A stretch of 64,000 nucleotides of DNA from Lentilactobacillus laojiaonis (lineage in GTDB: Bacteria; Bacillota; Bacilli; Lactobacillales; Lactobacillaceae), in contig NZ_CP085278.1 of the NCBI RefSeq assembly GCF_020616595.1, positions 868,001-932,000 on the forward strand, given 5' to 3'. Positions 40,027 through 49,371 of the stretch are shown here, piece after piece (position 1 is the first letter of the stretch; every line of letters starts with the position of its first letter). The notes under the pieces were generated by a model. It was given only the letters and a program-made list of their open reading frames with translations, was not told where the DNA came from and did no database searches. Made by a program: the position numbers and the translations under genes.

Positions 40027-41721
40027 TTAATCATTTTTTATTTCTAAAATTTCACTACCAAATAAATTTTCAGCTTCGGCGACAATATCAGATTTTGGGG
40101 CTGATTCTACACCGGAAGCTTCTTTATTTGGTTGCTTGTTACTTAGATATTGTTTTCTAATTGCTGGCCATTGATCTTCAGGGACAAAAATAATTTTTGG
40201 TACTCGGTTAGTCAAACGATCCAAGCCATTTTGTAACGCATCCATTAACTCAATATCATCATTTACCTTTTGATATAAGAATGAATAATCAAAAGCTACG
40301 ATAATTCCATCATCACTGGCTGCTACTGGCTTAGATACATGCATCAAGGCTCGCTGAGTAACTGATAAAGAATTCATTAATTCTGGCCATAAATTAATAA
40401 AGTAGTTCAAATCTTTACGAGTGGCCTGATCTAATACCCCATAGATTCCTGATAAATTAATTTTAACATGCTGCTTAGAAGTCGTTTTTTGGGGCTTAGG
40501 TTTAGGTGTTTCTGATATAGTGTTAGACTTCTTTTGCAGTGTCTCTAAAGCTTGTTTGAGCTCATTAACTTGGTTCTCTAATTGCTCTATCACTGAGTTA
40601 TCAACGCTAGCTGAAGATAAATTAGTAGCTTCTACTTTGTTTAAATGGGTTAATTTGACAGTTAGGACTTCGAGATATACATCTGGATGATCCGTAAAAC
40701 GCATTGATTGCGAAGTTTCGTTAATAATATCAATTGCTTGATAAATAAAATCTTCTGAGATAGATTGGGCAAGGTCTTTAAAGTCATCATCAAACATCCC
40801 CAAATCTTCTTCTTCAATCATTTCAGGTGCCTGGTTATAAAGTAAAATATCTTGACAATAGCTAGTTAAATCTTCAATAAATCGTTGAGGATCTTTACCA
40901 TCATTTAATAATTTCTTAACCGTTAATAAAGCTTCTTTAGTATCTTTTAATTGAATTTGTTTAAAGTAATCTACTAAAAACTTTTTCGTAACACTACCTG
41001 TTACCATTAAGGCATTGTCGTAAGTAACCTTACCGTCACCATAAGAAGTGGCTTGATCCAAAATACTTAAAGCATCTCGCATACCACCTTCAGCGGCCTT
41101 AGCAATCACTTTTAAAGCCAATTCATCATACTGAACCTGTTTTTCTTTTAATATAAATTCCATTCGTTGCAAAATTTCACTAAATTTAATTCGTTTAAAA
41201 TCAAATCGTTGAGTTCGAGAAATGATTGTAGCCGGAATTTTATGAGGTTCAGTAGTTGCTAAAATAAATATAACATTGGTAGGCGGTTCTTCAAGTGTTT
41301 TCAATAGTGCATTAAAAGCTCCCGTAGATAACATATGAACTTCATCAATTATATAAACTTTGTAATCAGCCTGAGTCGGCGCATATTTTGCTTTATCACG
41401 AATATCACGAATTTCTTCCACTCCATTATTTGAAGCCGCATCAATTTCAATAACATCGTTTAAACTTCCTTCATTAATTGCCAAACAGGTAGCACAATTA
41501 TTACATGGCTCTCCGTCCTTTAAATTACGACAATTGACTGCTTTTGAAAAAATCTTTGCAGCAGAAGTTTTTCCCGTTCCTCTAGGTCCGGTAAATAAAT
41601 AAGCGTGGCTAATGCGCTGAGTGATCAAGGCATTTTTTAAAGTCTGGGTAATGATTTTTTGACCCACAATTTCATCAAATCGTTGTGGACGCCATACACG
41701 ATATAATGCTTGATAACCCAT
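40027..41721 (-). CDS. dnaX: DNA polymerase III subunits gamma/tau
   Basis: The 564-residue AAA+ clamp-loader motor. YQALYRVWRPQRFDEIVGQ at the N-terminus, Walker A GPRGTGKTS (about 45-53), a zinc module (CRNLKDGEPCNNCATC), Walker B IIDEVHMLS and an SRT arginine finger are visible. A low-complexity linker (about 375-420) leads to a tau-like C-terminal domain. No E. coli-type slippery heptamer in the right phase was found. First of dnaX-ybaB-recR-yaaL. Confidence 0.96.
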   Translation of the reverse strand: MGYQALYRVWRPQRFDEIVGQKIITQTLKNALITQRISHAYLFTGPRGTGKTSAAKIFSKAVNCRNLKDGEPCNNCATCLAINEGSLNDVIEIDAASNNGVEEIRDIRDKAKYAPTQADYKVYIIDEVHMLSTGAFNALLKTLEEPPTNVIFILATTEPHKIPATIISRTQRFDFKRIKFSEILQRMEFILKEKQVQYDELALKVIAKAAEGGMRDALSILDQATSYGDGKVTYDNALMVTGSVTKKFLVDYFKQIQLKDTKEALLTVKKLLNDGKDPQRFIEDLTSYCQDILLYNQAPEMIEEEDLGMFDDDFKDLAQSISEDFIYQAIDIINETSQSMRFTDHPDVYLEVLTVKLTHLNKVEATNLSSASVDNSVIEQLENQVNELKQALETLQKKSNTISETPKPKPQKTTSKQHVKINLSGIYGVLDQATRKDLNYFINLWPELMNSLSVTQRALMHVSKPVAASDDGIIVAFDYSFLYQKVNDDIELMDALQNGLDRLTNRVPKIIFVPEDQWPAIRKQYLSNKQPNKEASGVESAPKSDIVAEAENLFGSEILEIKND

Positions 41722-41818
41722 TTTGCCCCTCCATTTTTAATGCCAAATTAAGATAAAAACATCTTTATAATTATAGTATGAATTAAGTAATTTTCCAAAT
41801 TTTTTCTCAATAAAATAA

Positions 41819-41850
41819 AAGCTCCCAGTTGAATAATAACCGGGAGTTTA
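41819..41850 (-). terminator. Terminator after the SRP RNA gene
   Basis: Reverse-strand stem CTCCCGGTT / AACTGGGAG followed by CTTTTATTTT. It lies about 15 bases after the SRP RNA and ends its transcript before dnaX. Confidence 0.8.
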
Positions 41851-41865
41851 ATTTTATATAAAATA

Positions 41866-41946
41866 AGAGGCACAGGACTGAGATTACTTAGTGCTGCTTC
41901 CTTCCGGATCTGACACGATTCGTAATTCGTCCTTGCCTCTTAGCCT
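41866..41946 (-). ncRNA. ffs: Signal recognition particle RNA, small (4.5S-like) form
   Basis: The reverse strand holds the universally conserved SRP domain IV core GTCAGATCCGGAAGGAAGCAG (read here from the apical loop GGAA with its flanking symmetric loops), closed by a long hairpin whose arms are AAGAGGCAAGGAC and GTCCTGTGCCTCTT. At about 80 bases it is the short form without an Alu domain, unlike the ~270-base B. subtilis scRNA. It binds Ffh and targets membrane proteins to FtsY. It sits between tadA and dnaX, the conserved position. Exact ends are estimated. Confidence 0.93.
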
Positions 41947-41978
41947 TTCGGCATACTATATAATATCATCAAAATTGA

Positions 41979-42452
41979 TTAATTACTAGCCTTATTTTTA
42001 TGTTTTTTTCTAGCGGCTTTAAAAAAATTCTTCATAATTTGGCTAGCTTCATCCTGCAATAATCCAGCTTTTACCTTAGGACGATGGTTTAAACGTTCAT
42101 CTTCTAACACAGTATAGAGACTTCGAACCGCTCCTGCCTTAGGATCTTTAGCGCCAAAGTATACAGTTTTTATCCGCGAATTTACAATTGCACCAGCACA
42201 CATTAAGCAAGGCTCAATGGTTACATACATAGTACAATCAACCAAATGCCAACTATTCAATGTCTGACAAGCTTCTTGAATGGCCATAATTTCAGCATGA
42301 CTAGTTGCATCCTTTAAATGTTCTCTTAAGTTATGACCCCTACCAATTATTTGATCATCTTTTACAATGACTGCTCCGATTGGAACTTCATCAATTAACT
42401 GAGCCTTTTTGGCTTCCTTTAAAGCCTCATTCATATAATATTTTGCATCCAT
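41979..42452 (-). CDS. tadA: tRNA-specific adenosine-34 deaminase
   Basis: A 157-residue zinc deaminase that makes inosine at the wobble position of tRNA-Arg(ACG). The zinc/catalytic residues are visible: HAE at 52-54 and PCLMC with Cys82 and Cys85. It follows the methyltransferase gene by 10 bases and precedes the SRP RNA. Confidence 0.95.
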   Translation of the reverse strand: MDAKYYMNEALKEAKKAQLIDEVPIGAVIVKDDQIIGRGHNLREHLKDATSHAEIMAIQEACQTLNSWHLVDCTMYVTIEPCLMCAGAIVNSRIKTVYFGAKDPKAGAVRSLYTVLEDERLNHRPKVKAGLLQDEASQIMKNFFKAARKKHKNKASN

Positions 42453-42462
42453 ATATTAAAGA

Positions 42463-43074
42463 TTACTCCTTAGTACTTTGTAAAATATAATATCCTTTAT
42501 CACGCTTAATAATTTGGCAATTTCCAAAAGTTTTTTCCATTAATCGTTTAGCTGATGGTGCCCCTTGTTTTTTTTGTAAAACAACTGTTAAAGTGCCATT
42601 CGTTAGTAAATGTTCATCAGCTTTAGCAATCATTTCATCAACCACCTTTTTTCCTGCTCTAACTGGTGGATTAGTCACAATTGCTGCAAATTTACCATCA
42701 ACCTGATCATAAATATCACTTTGATGAATCTTTACGTTACTAATTTGATTAGCCTGAGCATTTTGCTGAGCCAATTCTAAAGCGCGAAGATTAACATCTA
42801 CCATTTCTACATTTCGATCAGGAACCAAAGTTGCAATTGATAAGCCAATTGGTCCATAGCCAGTTCCTAGATCTAAGATTGGGCCTTCTGGTAAATTATC
42901 TAAGTTAACATTATTTATTAATACCCGACTACCATAATCTACAGTATGTTTTGAAAATACTCCATTATCCGATGTAAAAATAAATTTTCGACCTACTAAG
43001 TCAAAATTCCATTTAATAGGATTATGAGCCACATCGGGATTTTCCGTATAATAGTGTTGTTGTTCTGTCATCAT
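42463..43074 (-). CDS. RsmC-like class I SAM methyltransferase
   Basis: A 203-residue enzyme of the RsmC/YbxB type, with SAM motif I ILDLGTGYGPIG and the catalytic NPPVRAGKK for exocyclic-amine methylation of guanine. Likely a 16S rRNA guanine-N2 methyltransferase, but B. subtilis YbxB is poorly characterised and the substrate is inferred. It heads the pair with tadA. Confidence 0.85.
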   Translation of the reverse strand: MMTEQQHYYTENPDVAHNPIKWNFDLVGRKFIFTSDNGVFSKHTVDYGSRVLINNVNLDNLPEGPILDLGTGYGPIGLSIATLVPDRNVEMVDVNLRALELAQQNAQANQISNVKIHQSDIYDQVDGKFAAIVTNPPVRAGKKVVDEMIAKADEHLLTNGTLTVVLQKKQGAPSAKRLMEKTFGNCQIIKRDKGYYILQSTKE

Positions 43075-43125
43075 TTTCCTCTTAACTGTTAATAGTATAG
43101 CTACAATTTTAACACATTCATAATC

Positions 43126-43158
43126 AATAAAAAAAGCCAGTTAACAACTGGCTTTTAA
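43126..43158. terminator. Terminator after ldhD
   Basis: Stem AAAGCCAGTT / AACTGGCTTT with a three-base loop and an A7 run that reads as T7 on the reverse strand. It ends the mprF-ldhD transcript upstream of the methyltransferase gene. Confidence 0.82.
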
Positions 43159-44150
43159 TTTACTGAATTTTCAGAAGTTCCGGTTAACATTACTGTCTTT
43201 AAATTGTCTAAAGAAGTATTTACCATATTTTCAATTGACTCTTGGGTGTTGAAGGCTACGTGAGGAGTTACGATAGTATTCGGCATTTTGGCTAACGCTA
43301 TAATATTAGGATCATTTAAGGTTTGGTTAGACTTAGTGTCTAAAATATCTCCTGGTTCATCTTCAAAAGTATCAAGTCCCGCACCAGCAATAATACTATT
43401 TTCAAGCGCATAGATTAGCGCTTGTGTATCAACCAATGACCCTCTAGCTGTATTAATTAAAATAGCACTATTTTTCATAATATCTAAACGTTCACGATTA
43501 ATTAAATGGTAATTATCAGGGCTACCAGGAACATGCAAATCAACAATATCCGCCTGTCTTAATAACTCATCTATATCATTATCATATTCAATATCACCAT
43601 CGTCGGTATCAACTGCAAATTTATCATAGGCAATTATTTTTGCGCCTAAGCCTTTGAATAACTTAATTGCGGCTCTTCCAATATGGCCAGTCCCGATAAT
43701 TCCAACCGTCATATCACTAATTAATTTACCAATAAAGTGATCTTCATTATGAAATTGATGTTTTTGATGGAGTAAATCTTGCATATATCCGGCTTTTCGA
43801 GTTAGATATAAACTCATCATAACTGAAAATTCTGCAATACTTTCGGGACTATAGGTTGGTACGTTTGTCACCAAAATATCATTTTGTTTAGCAGCAACTA
43901 AATCAATGTTATCAGTTCCGACATTTCGAATCGTTAGAACCGGAATATTTAGTTTGTGCATTTTTTCAAACAATTCATTTTCCATAGGTTGTAATTGTAG
44001 TGTAGATATTCCATCATAATTTTTGGCTAATTCCACACTATTTATATCCAAAAGTTTATCTGTAAAATCAACTTCAATGGCATTATCCTCACTCCATTTT
44101 TTTACAAAAGGTATTTCACTTTCAATAACGTTATAGACCATAAATTTCAT
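43155..44150 (-). CDS. ldhD: D-lactate dehydrogenase (D-2-hydroxyacid dehydrogenase family)
   Basis: A 331-residue NAD-dependent enzyme reducing pyruvate to D-lactate, of the usual length for lactobacillus D-LDH. The Rossmann motif GTGHIG is at 153-158 with Asp176 downstream for NAD preference, and the catalytic Arg236 (NTARGSL), Glu265 (FEDEPG) and His297 (TPHVAF) are in place. I chose the ATG at 44150. It starts 16 bases after mprF, with no terminator between them. A close relative such as a 2-hydroxyisocaproate dehydrogenase is possible. Confidence 0.82.
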   Translation of the reverse strand: MKFMVYNVIESEIPFVKKWSEDNAIEVDFTDKLLDINSVELAKNYDGISTLQLQPMENELFEKMHKLNIPVLTIRNVGTDNIDLVAAKQNDILVTNVPTYSPESIAEFSVMMSLYLTRKAGYMQDLLHQKHQFHNEDHFIGKLISDMTVGIIGTGHIGRAAIKLFKGLGAKIIAYDKFAVDTDDGDIEYDNDIDELLRQADIVDLHVPGSPDNYHLINRERLDIMKNSAILINTARGSLVDTQALIYALENSIIAGAGLDTFEDEPGDILDTKSNQTLNDPNIIALAKMPNTIVTPHVAFNTQESIENMVNTSLDNLKTVMLTGTSENSVN

Positions 44151-44166
44151 TTCAATCAATCGCTCC

Positions 44167-46755
44167 TTATTTATTACTATCAAAATATTGTTCAAATATT
44201 TTAGGTACTAAAATACTCTTACTATTTTTACCAACTCGTTTATTAACTACCGTTAGGATTTGCATCATTGTAAAGACTAGTGAACTTGAGCGTTGATAAG
44301 CAATATATTTAGCGGTCCATTTATCAACATACTTATCTTTATAGGATCTTAAACCTTCAAAACTATAAAATTTATATCCATATTGATAAATTAAATGGGC
44401 CATCTTTTCATCAGGAAAACTAAATTTAGATATTCCAACGTTCGATAAAGGTGACATTCCAAGATCAAAATACTTATAGCCTTTATCCTTAGAAGCTTGA
44501 TACAAGTTAACAAAAATACCATCCATAATTCCTGAAGGAGCATTGTCACTTGAACGCATCAAATCAATAGAGGTAGTATCAGTTCCTCCGCTAGGCATTA
44601 AATTAGCAAAGGCTACAATTGCACCATCTTTATCTTTCATAATCGCAATAGGCGCTTCATTTAAATAATTATTATCAAAATATCCTAATGAAAAGCCCTT
44701 TTCAGTCTTCCCATTAAGCCATTCATCTGAAATTTCTTTAAGTGCCAATAAAAAGTCACTATTAAATGGTGGATTTATAATTTCAAATTGATACCCATCA
44801 CGATCAAATTTATTCATTAAAGCTCGTTCACCACGATGGCGTTTACCAGCTAAAGTAAATTCATCCACATCTACTAAACCAGTTTCTCCAGCTTTAATAA
44901 AGTCAAATCCCTTTTCATGCAATAACATGGTTAGATTTTCATTAACTTCATAAAATACTAGTTTCATATTTTGCTTATCAGCATCTTCCATAAACTGATC
45001 GATAGCTTGATTAAAATAAGCTTTATTACCAACTGGTTCACCCATAATAATTAATTTATCGGCATTAATTCGATACATAAAAAATACCTGATCTTCACCA
45101 TCAACCGTGTAATAATAAACATTTTTATCACGTAAAAATACTAAGTGACTTATTTCGTTACCACCATAATTTTCTATAATATTTCTAACTCGGCCGGTGT
45201 TTAATTTTTCTTTCATCCAACTTGGTTTACCATGAGTTAAATAACGATTGATTAATATAAGGACAATTAAAGCAATTGCCAAGCCAGTCAATCCAGAAAT
45301 CCAAATTTGTTGTGATGGAAAGACATAGGCATTATTTAGTTTAAAACCAGTATTATTGCTATTCACAATTCCGACAATTACATAAGCAATTAAGGTAACA
45401 ACAAAAATTGAACCATTAAAAATCAATGATCCCCAAGAATTAGACATCTTATCACGATATAATACTTTTTTGGAGAATCCTAAAATTACTAAAATAATTA
45501 GTAAGAAAATAATCATATTCCAGGTAAAGGATTCATTTATTAAGGTATTAATAATCGAAATGATTAGAACAATTACGGTAGGCCAAAAAGCTCGTTTGGT
45601 TTTGGCCCAAATACCACTTGCAAATCCAATAAGTAAAAAAGCTACTACAATATTAGTAATTTGACCAATATAAAAGAAGGTATATGGAGCAATAATTGGA
45701 TAGAACTTATTAAAAATTACCACATTAGGCAAAGTGGCTAACAATAACATAATAATTCCAGAAAAATACATAAATACGGTTAAAATAATTTGGGATATTC
45801 GTTCAATTAACATTCTTGGTAGCCCATCAAGCCGTTGATTTAACTTACTACCAGTATCTTGAATAAATAAAATTACTCCTAATAAAAATGGAAGAATGTA
45901 ATAAAAAACTCGATAGAACAAAATCCATACAATGGCTGTACTTTCACTTACCCCGATATAGCTCAATCCTAGTATCATAAATACATCAAATGAACCTAAG
46001 CCTCCAGGTATAAGTGAAACTACTCCGGCTACATTAGCAATTACAAAAATTGGTATCACGCTCGCAAAATTAGTATTAATTTTCATTAGCATACCAATTA
46101 TTATGAAAAATACTAAAGCACAAAGCCACTCAAAAAATGAACCAGTTCCCATGGCAAGTTCCTTTTTTAAGGATAAATCGCTAAAAAATTCAGAATTATT
46201 TAAATGTGTAACTAACAAGACCGCAGGGAAATATAAGGCACCGCCCAACAACCAAATCCAATATTTGGCATACATACTCCCAATTCGAAAACCAAATATC
46301 ATTATTAATGAAATTAAGCATAAGGCAGACAAACCTGCCAATAAGAAAAGTGCCACTTTAGAAATTGCATATAAAATTTGTTTTTTGGTCGCATTTTTAC
46401 TATAGAAATGGGCGCGTAAACTAGCTCCCAATAAACCACCAAAACCAAATAGATTAGTAAAGCTATTAACGATCCAGCCACTTCTAACAATATATCCGAT
46501 CTTAAATTTTCCTGGCAGAAATTTTACAATTGTAAAATCATATGTAAGCATAGGTAAAACAGCAGCAAATCCGCATACTGCCATGATTATTAACGATAAT
46601 TGTGATTGACTTGATAAGCTAGCTTGTAATTTATCACCATTAACTTGTTTTAAAATCTTGCCAGCTTCACCAATAACAAATATTAAAACTGCTAATACAA
46701 ATACAAGTCTCAATAAGGTCCCTCGTCTATTGATAAAATCTTTAATTTTTTTCAA
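44167..46755 (-). CDS. mprF: Bifunctional lysylphosphatidylglycerol flippase/synthetase MprF
   Basis: An 862-residue protein with about fourteen membrane segments (flippase part, to ~residue 520) and a C-terminal GNAT-like DUF2156 synthetase domain (EKGFDFIKAGETGLVDVDEF, then KYFDLGMSPLSNVG). It adds lysine, or a related amino acid, from tRNA to phosphatidylglycerol and moves it to the outer leaflet, lowering sensitivity to cationic peptides. I use the TTG at 46755 after GGAAGGGG; the open frame upstream covers the promoter. Substrate amino acid not determinable here. Confidence 0.92.
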   Translation of the reverse strand: MKKIKDFINRRGTLLRLVFVLAVLIFVIGEAGKILKQVNGDKLQASLSSQSQLSLIIMAVCGFAAVLPMLTYDFTIVKFLPGKFKIGYIVRSGWIVNSFTNLFGFGGLLGASLRAHFYSKNATKKQILYAISKVALFLLAGLSALCLISLIMIFGFRIGSMYAKYWIWLLGGALYFPAVLLVTHLNNSEFFSDLSLKKELAMGTGSFFEWLCALVFFIIIGMLMKINTNFASVIPIFVIANVAGVVSLIPGGLGSFDVFMILGLSYIGVSESTAIVWILFYRVFYYILPFLLGVILFIQDTGSKLNQRLDGLPRMLIERISQIILTVFMYFSGIIMLLLATLPNVVIFNKFYPIIAPYTFFYIGQITNIVVAFLLIGFASGIWAKTKRAFWPTVIVLIISIINTLINESFTWNMIIFLLIILVILGFSKKVLYRDKMSNSWGSLIFNGSIFVVTLIAYVIVGIVNSNNTGFKLNNAYVFPSQQIWISGLTGLAIALIVLILINRYLTHGKPSWMKEKLNTGRVRNIIENYGGNEISHLVFLRDKNVYYYTVDGEDQVFFMYRINADKLIIMGEPVGNKAYFNQAIDQFMEDADKQNMKLVFYEVNENLTMLLHEKGFDFIKAGETGLVDVDEFTLAGKRHRGERALMNKFDRDGYQFEIINPPFNSDFLLALKEISDEWLNGKTEKGFSLGYFDNNYLNEAPIAIMKDKDGAIVAFANLMPSGGTDTTSIDLMRSSDNAPSGIMDGIFVNLYQASKDKGYKYFDLGMSPLSNVGISKFSFPDEKMAHLIYQYGYKFYSFEGLRSYKDKYVDKWTAKYIAYQRSSSLVFTMMQILTVVNKRVGKNSKSILVPKIFEQYFDSNK

Positions 46756-46792
46756 AGTTACCCCTTCCATGTCTAACAATTTATTTATATTA

Positions 46793-46821
46793 ATTATGCC
46801 AAGGAAATAATCAATCGACAA
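46793..46821 (-). promoter_or_regulatory. Probable promoter of mprF-ldhD
   Basis: The -35 element TTGTCG (46816-46821 reverse) and -10 element CATAAT (46793-46798 reverse) are 17 bases apart, about 40 bases upstream of the TTG start. Confidence 0.5.
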
Positions 46822-46847
46822 GTAATATGCCTATTTTAATACAACAA

Positions 46848-46880
46848 AAAAAGCCATTCCATACGGAATGACTTTTTATA
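46848..46880 (-). terminator. Terminator after rplL
   Basis: Reverse-strand stem AGTCATTCC / GGAATGGCT with a GTAT loop and one G-T pair, followed by seven T. Confidence 0.8.
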
Positions 46881-46896
46881 ATAAATATTAAATTTA

Positions 46897-47262
46897 TTAT
46901 TTAACAGTAACTGAAGCGCCAACTTCTTCAAGTTTTGCCTTGATATCGTTTGCTTCGTCTTCAGTAACGCCTTCTTTAACCATTGAAGGTGCATCGTCAA
47001 CAAGACCTTTAGCATCTTTTAAGCCAAGACCAGTGATTTCACGAACAACTTTAATAGCTTTAACTTTTTGGTCACCTGCAGCAGTTAATTCTACGTCAAA
47101 TGAGTCTTTAGCACCAGCATCGGCACCTGCACCACCAGCAACTGCAACTGGAGCAGCAGCTGAAACACCAAATTCTTCTTCAATTGATGAAACTAAGTCG
47201 TTTAAGTCAGTAATTGAAGCATCTTTTAATTGAGCAATAATATTGTCTTTATCGAAAGCCAT
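46897..47262 (-). CDS. rplL: 50S ribosomal protein L7/L12
   Basis: A 121-residue stalk protein that recruits translation GTPases. The N-terminal dimerisation domain, an Ala/Gly-rich hinge ([17 protein letters not shown]) and the C-terminal factor-binding domain ([17 protein letters not shown]-type) are standard. I use the ATG at 47262 after TGGAGG. Second gene of rplJ-rplL. Confidence 0.97.
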   Translation of the reverse strand: MAFDKDNIIAQLKDASITDLNDLVSSIEEEFGVSAAAPVAVAGGAGADAGAKDSFDVELTAAGDQKVKAIKVVREITGLGLKDAKGLVDDAPSMVKEGVTEDEANDIKAKLEEVGASVTVK

Positions 47263-47312
47263 TTTATTTTCCTCCATTTTAGGGAATTAATTTTAATTAA
47301 TTTAAATCAAAA

Positions 47313-47825
47313 CTAGGCAGCGTCGCCATCGTCTGATTCTTTCTTTTCAGCAACTGCTTTAACGGCATAAGCAACGTTACGAACAGGAGCTTGAAGCATA
47401 CTAGCAAGAGTAGCCAATAATTCTTCTCTACTTGGTAATGTAGCGTAAGTTGAGATTTCTTCAACTGAAGCAACTTTACCTTCGATAACTCCACCCTTAA
47501 GTTCAAGAGCAGGAGCTTCTTTTGAGAAGTTATGCAAAATTTTTGCACCAGCAATTGCATCATCAGATGAGAATGCAACGGCAGTTGGACCTGAAAGAAC
47601 TTCTTTCAAATCGTCAAAACCAGTTTTTTCAACTACACGTTCTAAGATTTTATTCTTAATAACTTGCATTTGAACACCAGATTCACGTAATTGTTTACGT
47701 AAATTAGTAACTTGTTCAACAGTTAAACCACGGTAATCAACAATAACAACTGATGAAGCATTTTGAAATTTTTCAACAATTTCATCAACTAATTGTGATT
47801 TTAGAGCAATACTTTTTTCACTCAC
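47313..47825 (-). CDS. rplJ: 50S ribosomal protein L10
   Basis: The 170-residue base of the L7/L12 stalk ([21 protein letters not shown], then the L12-binding C-terminal helix). The GTG at 47825 follows GGGAGGTG, so it is preferred over the in-frame GTG inside that site. The L10 leader upstream gives autoregulation by the L10(L12)4 complex. Confidence 0.96.
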   Translation of the reverse strand: MSEKSIALKSQLVDEIVEKFQNASSVVIVDYRGLTVEQVTNLRKQLRESGVQMQVIKNKILERVVEKTGFDDLKEVLSGPTAVAFSSDDAIAGAKILHNFSKEAPALELKGGVIEGKVASVEEISTYATLPSREELLATLASMLQAPVRNVAYAVKAVAEKKESDDGDAA

Positions 47826-47837
47826 GAATTTCACCTC

Positions 47838-47955
47838 CCAAAATTTTCGTTGGGATTTAATAAAAAATCCCTATGCCAACCATAGACATAGGAAAGAAAT
47901 TTCCTCGGCAGGATATTAAGGCAAAGCCACCTGAGTCTTAGGCGTTATTCAGCAT
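47838..47955 (-). ncRNA. Ribosomal protein L10 leader with attenuator
   Basis: The reverse strand carries the L10 leader core: AGACTCAGGTGGC, a variable stem, then TTAATATCCTGCCGAGGAAA, which is diagnostic for this Firmicute leader and mimics the L10 site on 23S rRNA. It is followed by an eight-base-pair stem CCTATGTC / GGCATAGG (47870-47892) and a T6 run, an intrinsic terminator 40 bases before rplJ. Bound L10 should favour termination. Confidence 0.88.
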
Positions 47956-47960
47956 AGACA

Positions 47961-47990
47961 AGTTTACCATAGTTGGTAAAAACCAGTCAA
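47961..47990 (-). promoter_or_regulatory. Promoter of rplJ-rplL
   Basis: The -35 element TTGACT (47985-47990 reverse) and extended -10 TGG-TAAACT (-10 at 47961-47966 reverse) are 18 bases apart, immediately upstream of the L10 leader. Confidence 0.6.
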
Positions 47991-48034
47991 TAAGGATTTT
48001 TTAATAATCAAATTCCAACTAACCTAAAACTAAG

Positions 48035-48727
48035 TTAGAATGATTCAACGTCAACTTCAACACCAGGGCCGAAAGTTGATGAGATTGAAATGTTTTTAAT
48101 GTAAGTACCACGTACAGCAGCTGGACGTGAACGAACAATAATTTCTTCGATAGCTTTTAAGTTACCAACTAACTTATCAGTATCAAAAGATACTTTACCA
48201 ACAGGAACAGCAACGTTACCATCACGGTCTGTACGGTAAGTAACTTTACCAGCTTTAGAATCTGAAACTGCTTTTGTAACATCCATAGTTACAGTACCAG
48301 TTTTAGGGTTTGGCATTAAGTTCTTAGGTCCAAGAATACGTCCTAAACGACCTACTTGAGCCATCATATCAGGAGTTGCAATAGCAACATCGAAATCTAG
48401 CCAGCCATCTTGGATTTTTTGAACTAAGTCAGCTTCACCAACGAAGTCAGCACCAGCTGCTTCGGCTTCTTTAGCTTTATCACCTTTAGCGAATACAACA
48501 ACAGTTTGGTCTTTACCAGTACCGTTAGGAAGGACAACAGCCCCTCTAAGTTGTTGATCTGCTTGTTTTGTATCAACATTTAAATTAAATGCAATTTCGA
48601 TAGTTGCATCAAATTTTGCATAATCAATTTTCTTTACTAAATCAACAGCATCATTGATTGAATAAGCTTTGTTTGCGTCAACTTGTTCAACAGCTGCTTT
48701 ATAATTTTTACCTCTTTTACGAGCCAT
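48035..48727 (-). CDS. rplA: 50S ribosomal protein L1
   Basis: A 230-residue protein of the L1 stalk, which moves deacylated tRNA out of the E-site; it is also a translational repressor of its own operon in many bacteria. The signature [18 protein letters not shown] and [13 protein letters not shown] are clear. It follows rplK by 90 bases that include an L1-binding-site mimic. Confidence 0.97.
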   Translation of the reverse strand: MARKRGKNYKAAVEQVDANKAYSINDAVDLVKKIDYAKFDATIEIAFNLNVDTKQADQQLRGAVVLPNGTGKDQTVVVFAKGDKAKEAEAAGADFVGEADLVQKIQDGWLDFDVAIATPDMMAQVGRLGRILGPKNLMPNPKTGTVTMDVTKAVSDSKAGKVTYRTDRDGNVAVPVGKVSFDTDKLVGNLKAIEEIIVRSRPAAVRGTYIKNISISSTFGPGVEVDVESF

Positions 48728-48747
48728 GAATGTTTCCTCCTTGCTTT

Positions 48748-48774
48748 GTGGTTATAACGGTTAAACCTCCCACG
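48748..48774 (-). promoter_or_regulatory. Putative L1 operator in the rplA leader
   Basis: Reverse-strand CGTGGGAGG is closed by GTGG / CCAC pairing. GTGGGAGG is the L1-binding segment of 23S rRNA helices 76-77, and a second copy precedes rplK. Likely a site for translational feedback by L1. Confidence 0.6.
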
Positions 48775-48817
48775 CAACATCAAAGTTCAATGCTTGATCA
48801 AATACTACCGTAGAAAA

Positions 48818-49243
48818 TTAGCCTTCAACAACGAAGCCCATACTACGTGCAGTTCCTTCGATCATGCGCATTGCTGCTTCAACGTCAGCTGCGTTAAGGT
48901 CTTGCATTTTAGTTTCAGCGATTTCTCTAACTTGTGCACTTGTAACAGTTGCAACTTTGTTAGTATTTGGTTCGCCGGAACCATGTTCAACACCAGCAGC
49001 TTTTTTGAGCAAGATAGCAGCAGGTGGGGTTTTAGTGATGAAATCAAATGAACGATCTTCATAAACACTAATAACAACCGGAATAATCATGCCTGCTTGA
49101 TCAGCAGTACGTGCATTAAATTCCTTAGTGAATCCCATAATATTAATTCCTGCTTGACCCAATGCAGGTCCAACTGGAGGGGCAGGTGTTGCTTTACCCG
49201 CAGGAATTTGCAATTTAACAATGTTAGCTACTTTTTTAGCCAC
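48818..49243 (-). CDS. rplK: 50S ribosomal protein L11
   Basis: A 141-residue protein of the GTPase-associated centre. The Pro-rich N-terminal loop [18 protein letters not shown] and the rRNA-binding C-terminal domain (TARSMGF end) are standard. It starts with GTG at 49243 after AAGGAGG. First gene of rplK-rplA. Confidence 0.97.
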   Translation of the reverse strand: MAKKVANIVKLQIPAGKATPAPPVGPALGQAGINIMGFTKEFNARTADQAGMIIPVVISVYEDRSFDFITKTPPAAILLKKAAGVEHGSGEPNTNKVATVTSAQVREIAETKMQDLNAADVEAAMRMIEGTARSMGFVVEG

Positions 49244-49268
49244 GAGACATACCTCCTTAAGTCCGTGT

Positions 49269-49302
49269 GTGGTAACTGGAAATAAAAATTTTTCCTCCCA
49301 CG
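49269..49302 (-). promoter_or_regulatory. Putative L1 operator in the rplK leader
   Basis: Reverse-strand CGTGGGAGG, then a loop, then CCAC pairing back to GTGG, directly upstream of the rplK ribosome binding site. Same motif as the element before rplA. Confidence 0.6.
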
Positions 49303-49371
49303 TTTAGTATGTATAAAACATACCGTATTAATATAACATAGTATTTCGCCATTAACAATGTAATTTTTTAA

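Noticed and set aside
40027-41721. Programmed frameshift in dnaX producing gamma
   Set aside because: An A6 run near the linker is out of phase for the A-AAA-AAG type slip, and no stimulatory hairpin was seen.
41822-41850. Second small RNA next to the SRP RNA
   Set aside because: The hairpin plus T-rich tail is explained as the SRP RNA terminator.
47297-47578. 93-codon frame overlapping rplJ on the same strand
   Set aside because: Leu-rich out-of-frame reading inside L10 with no start signal.
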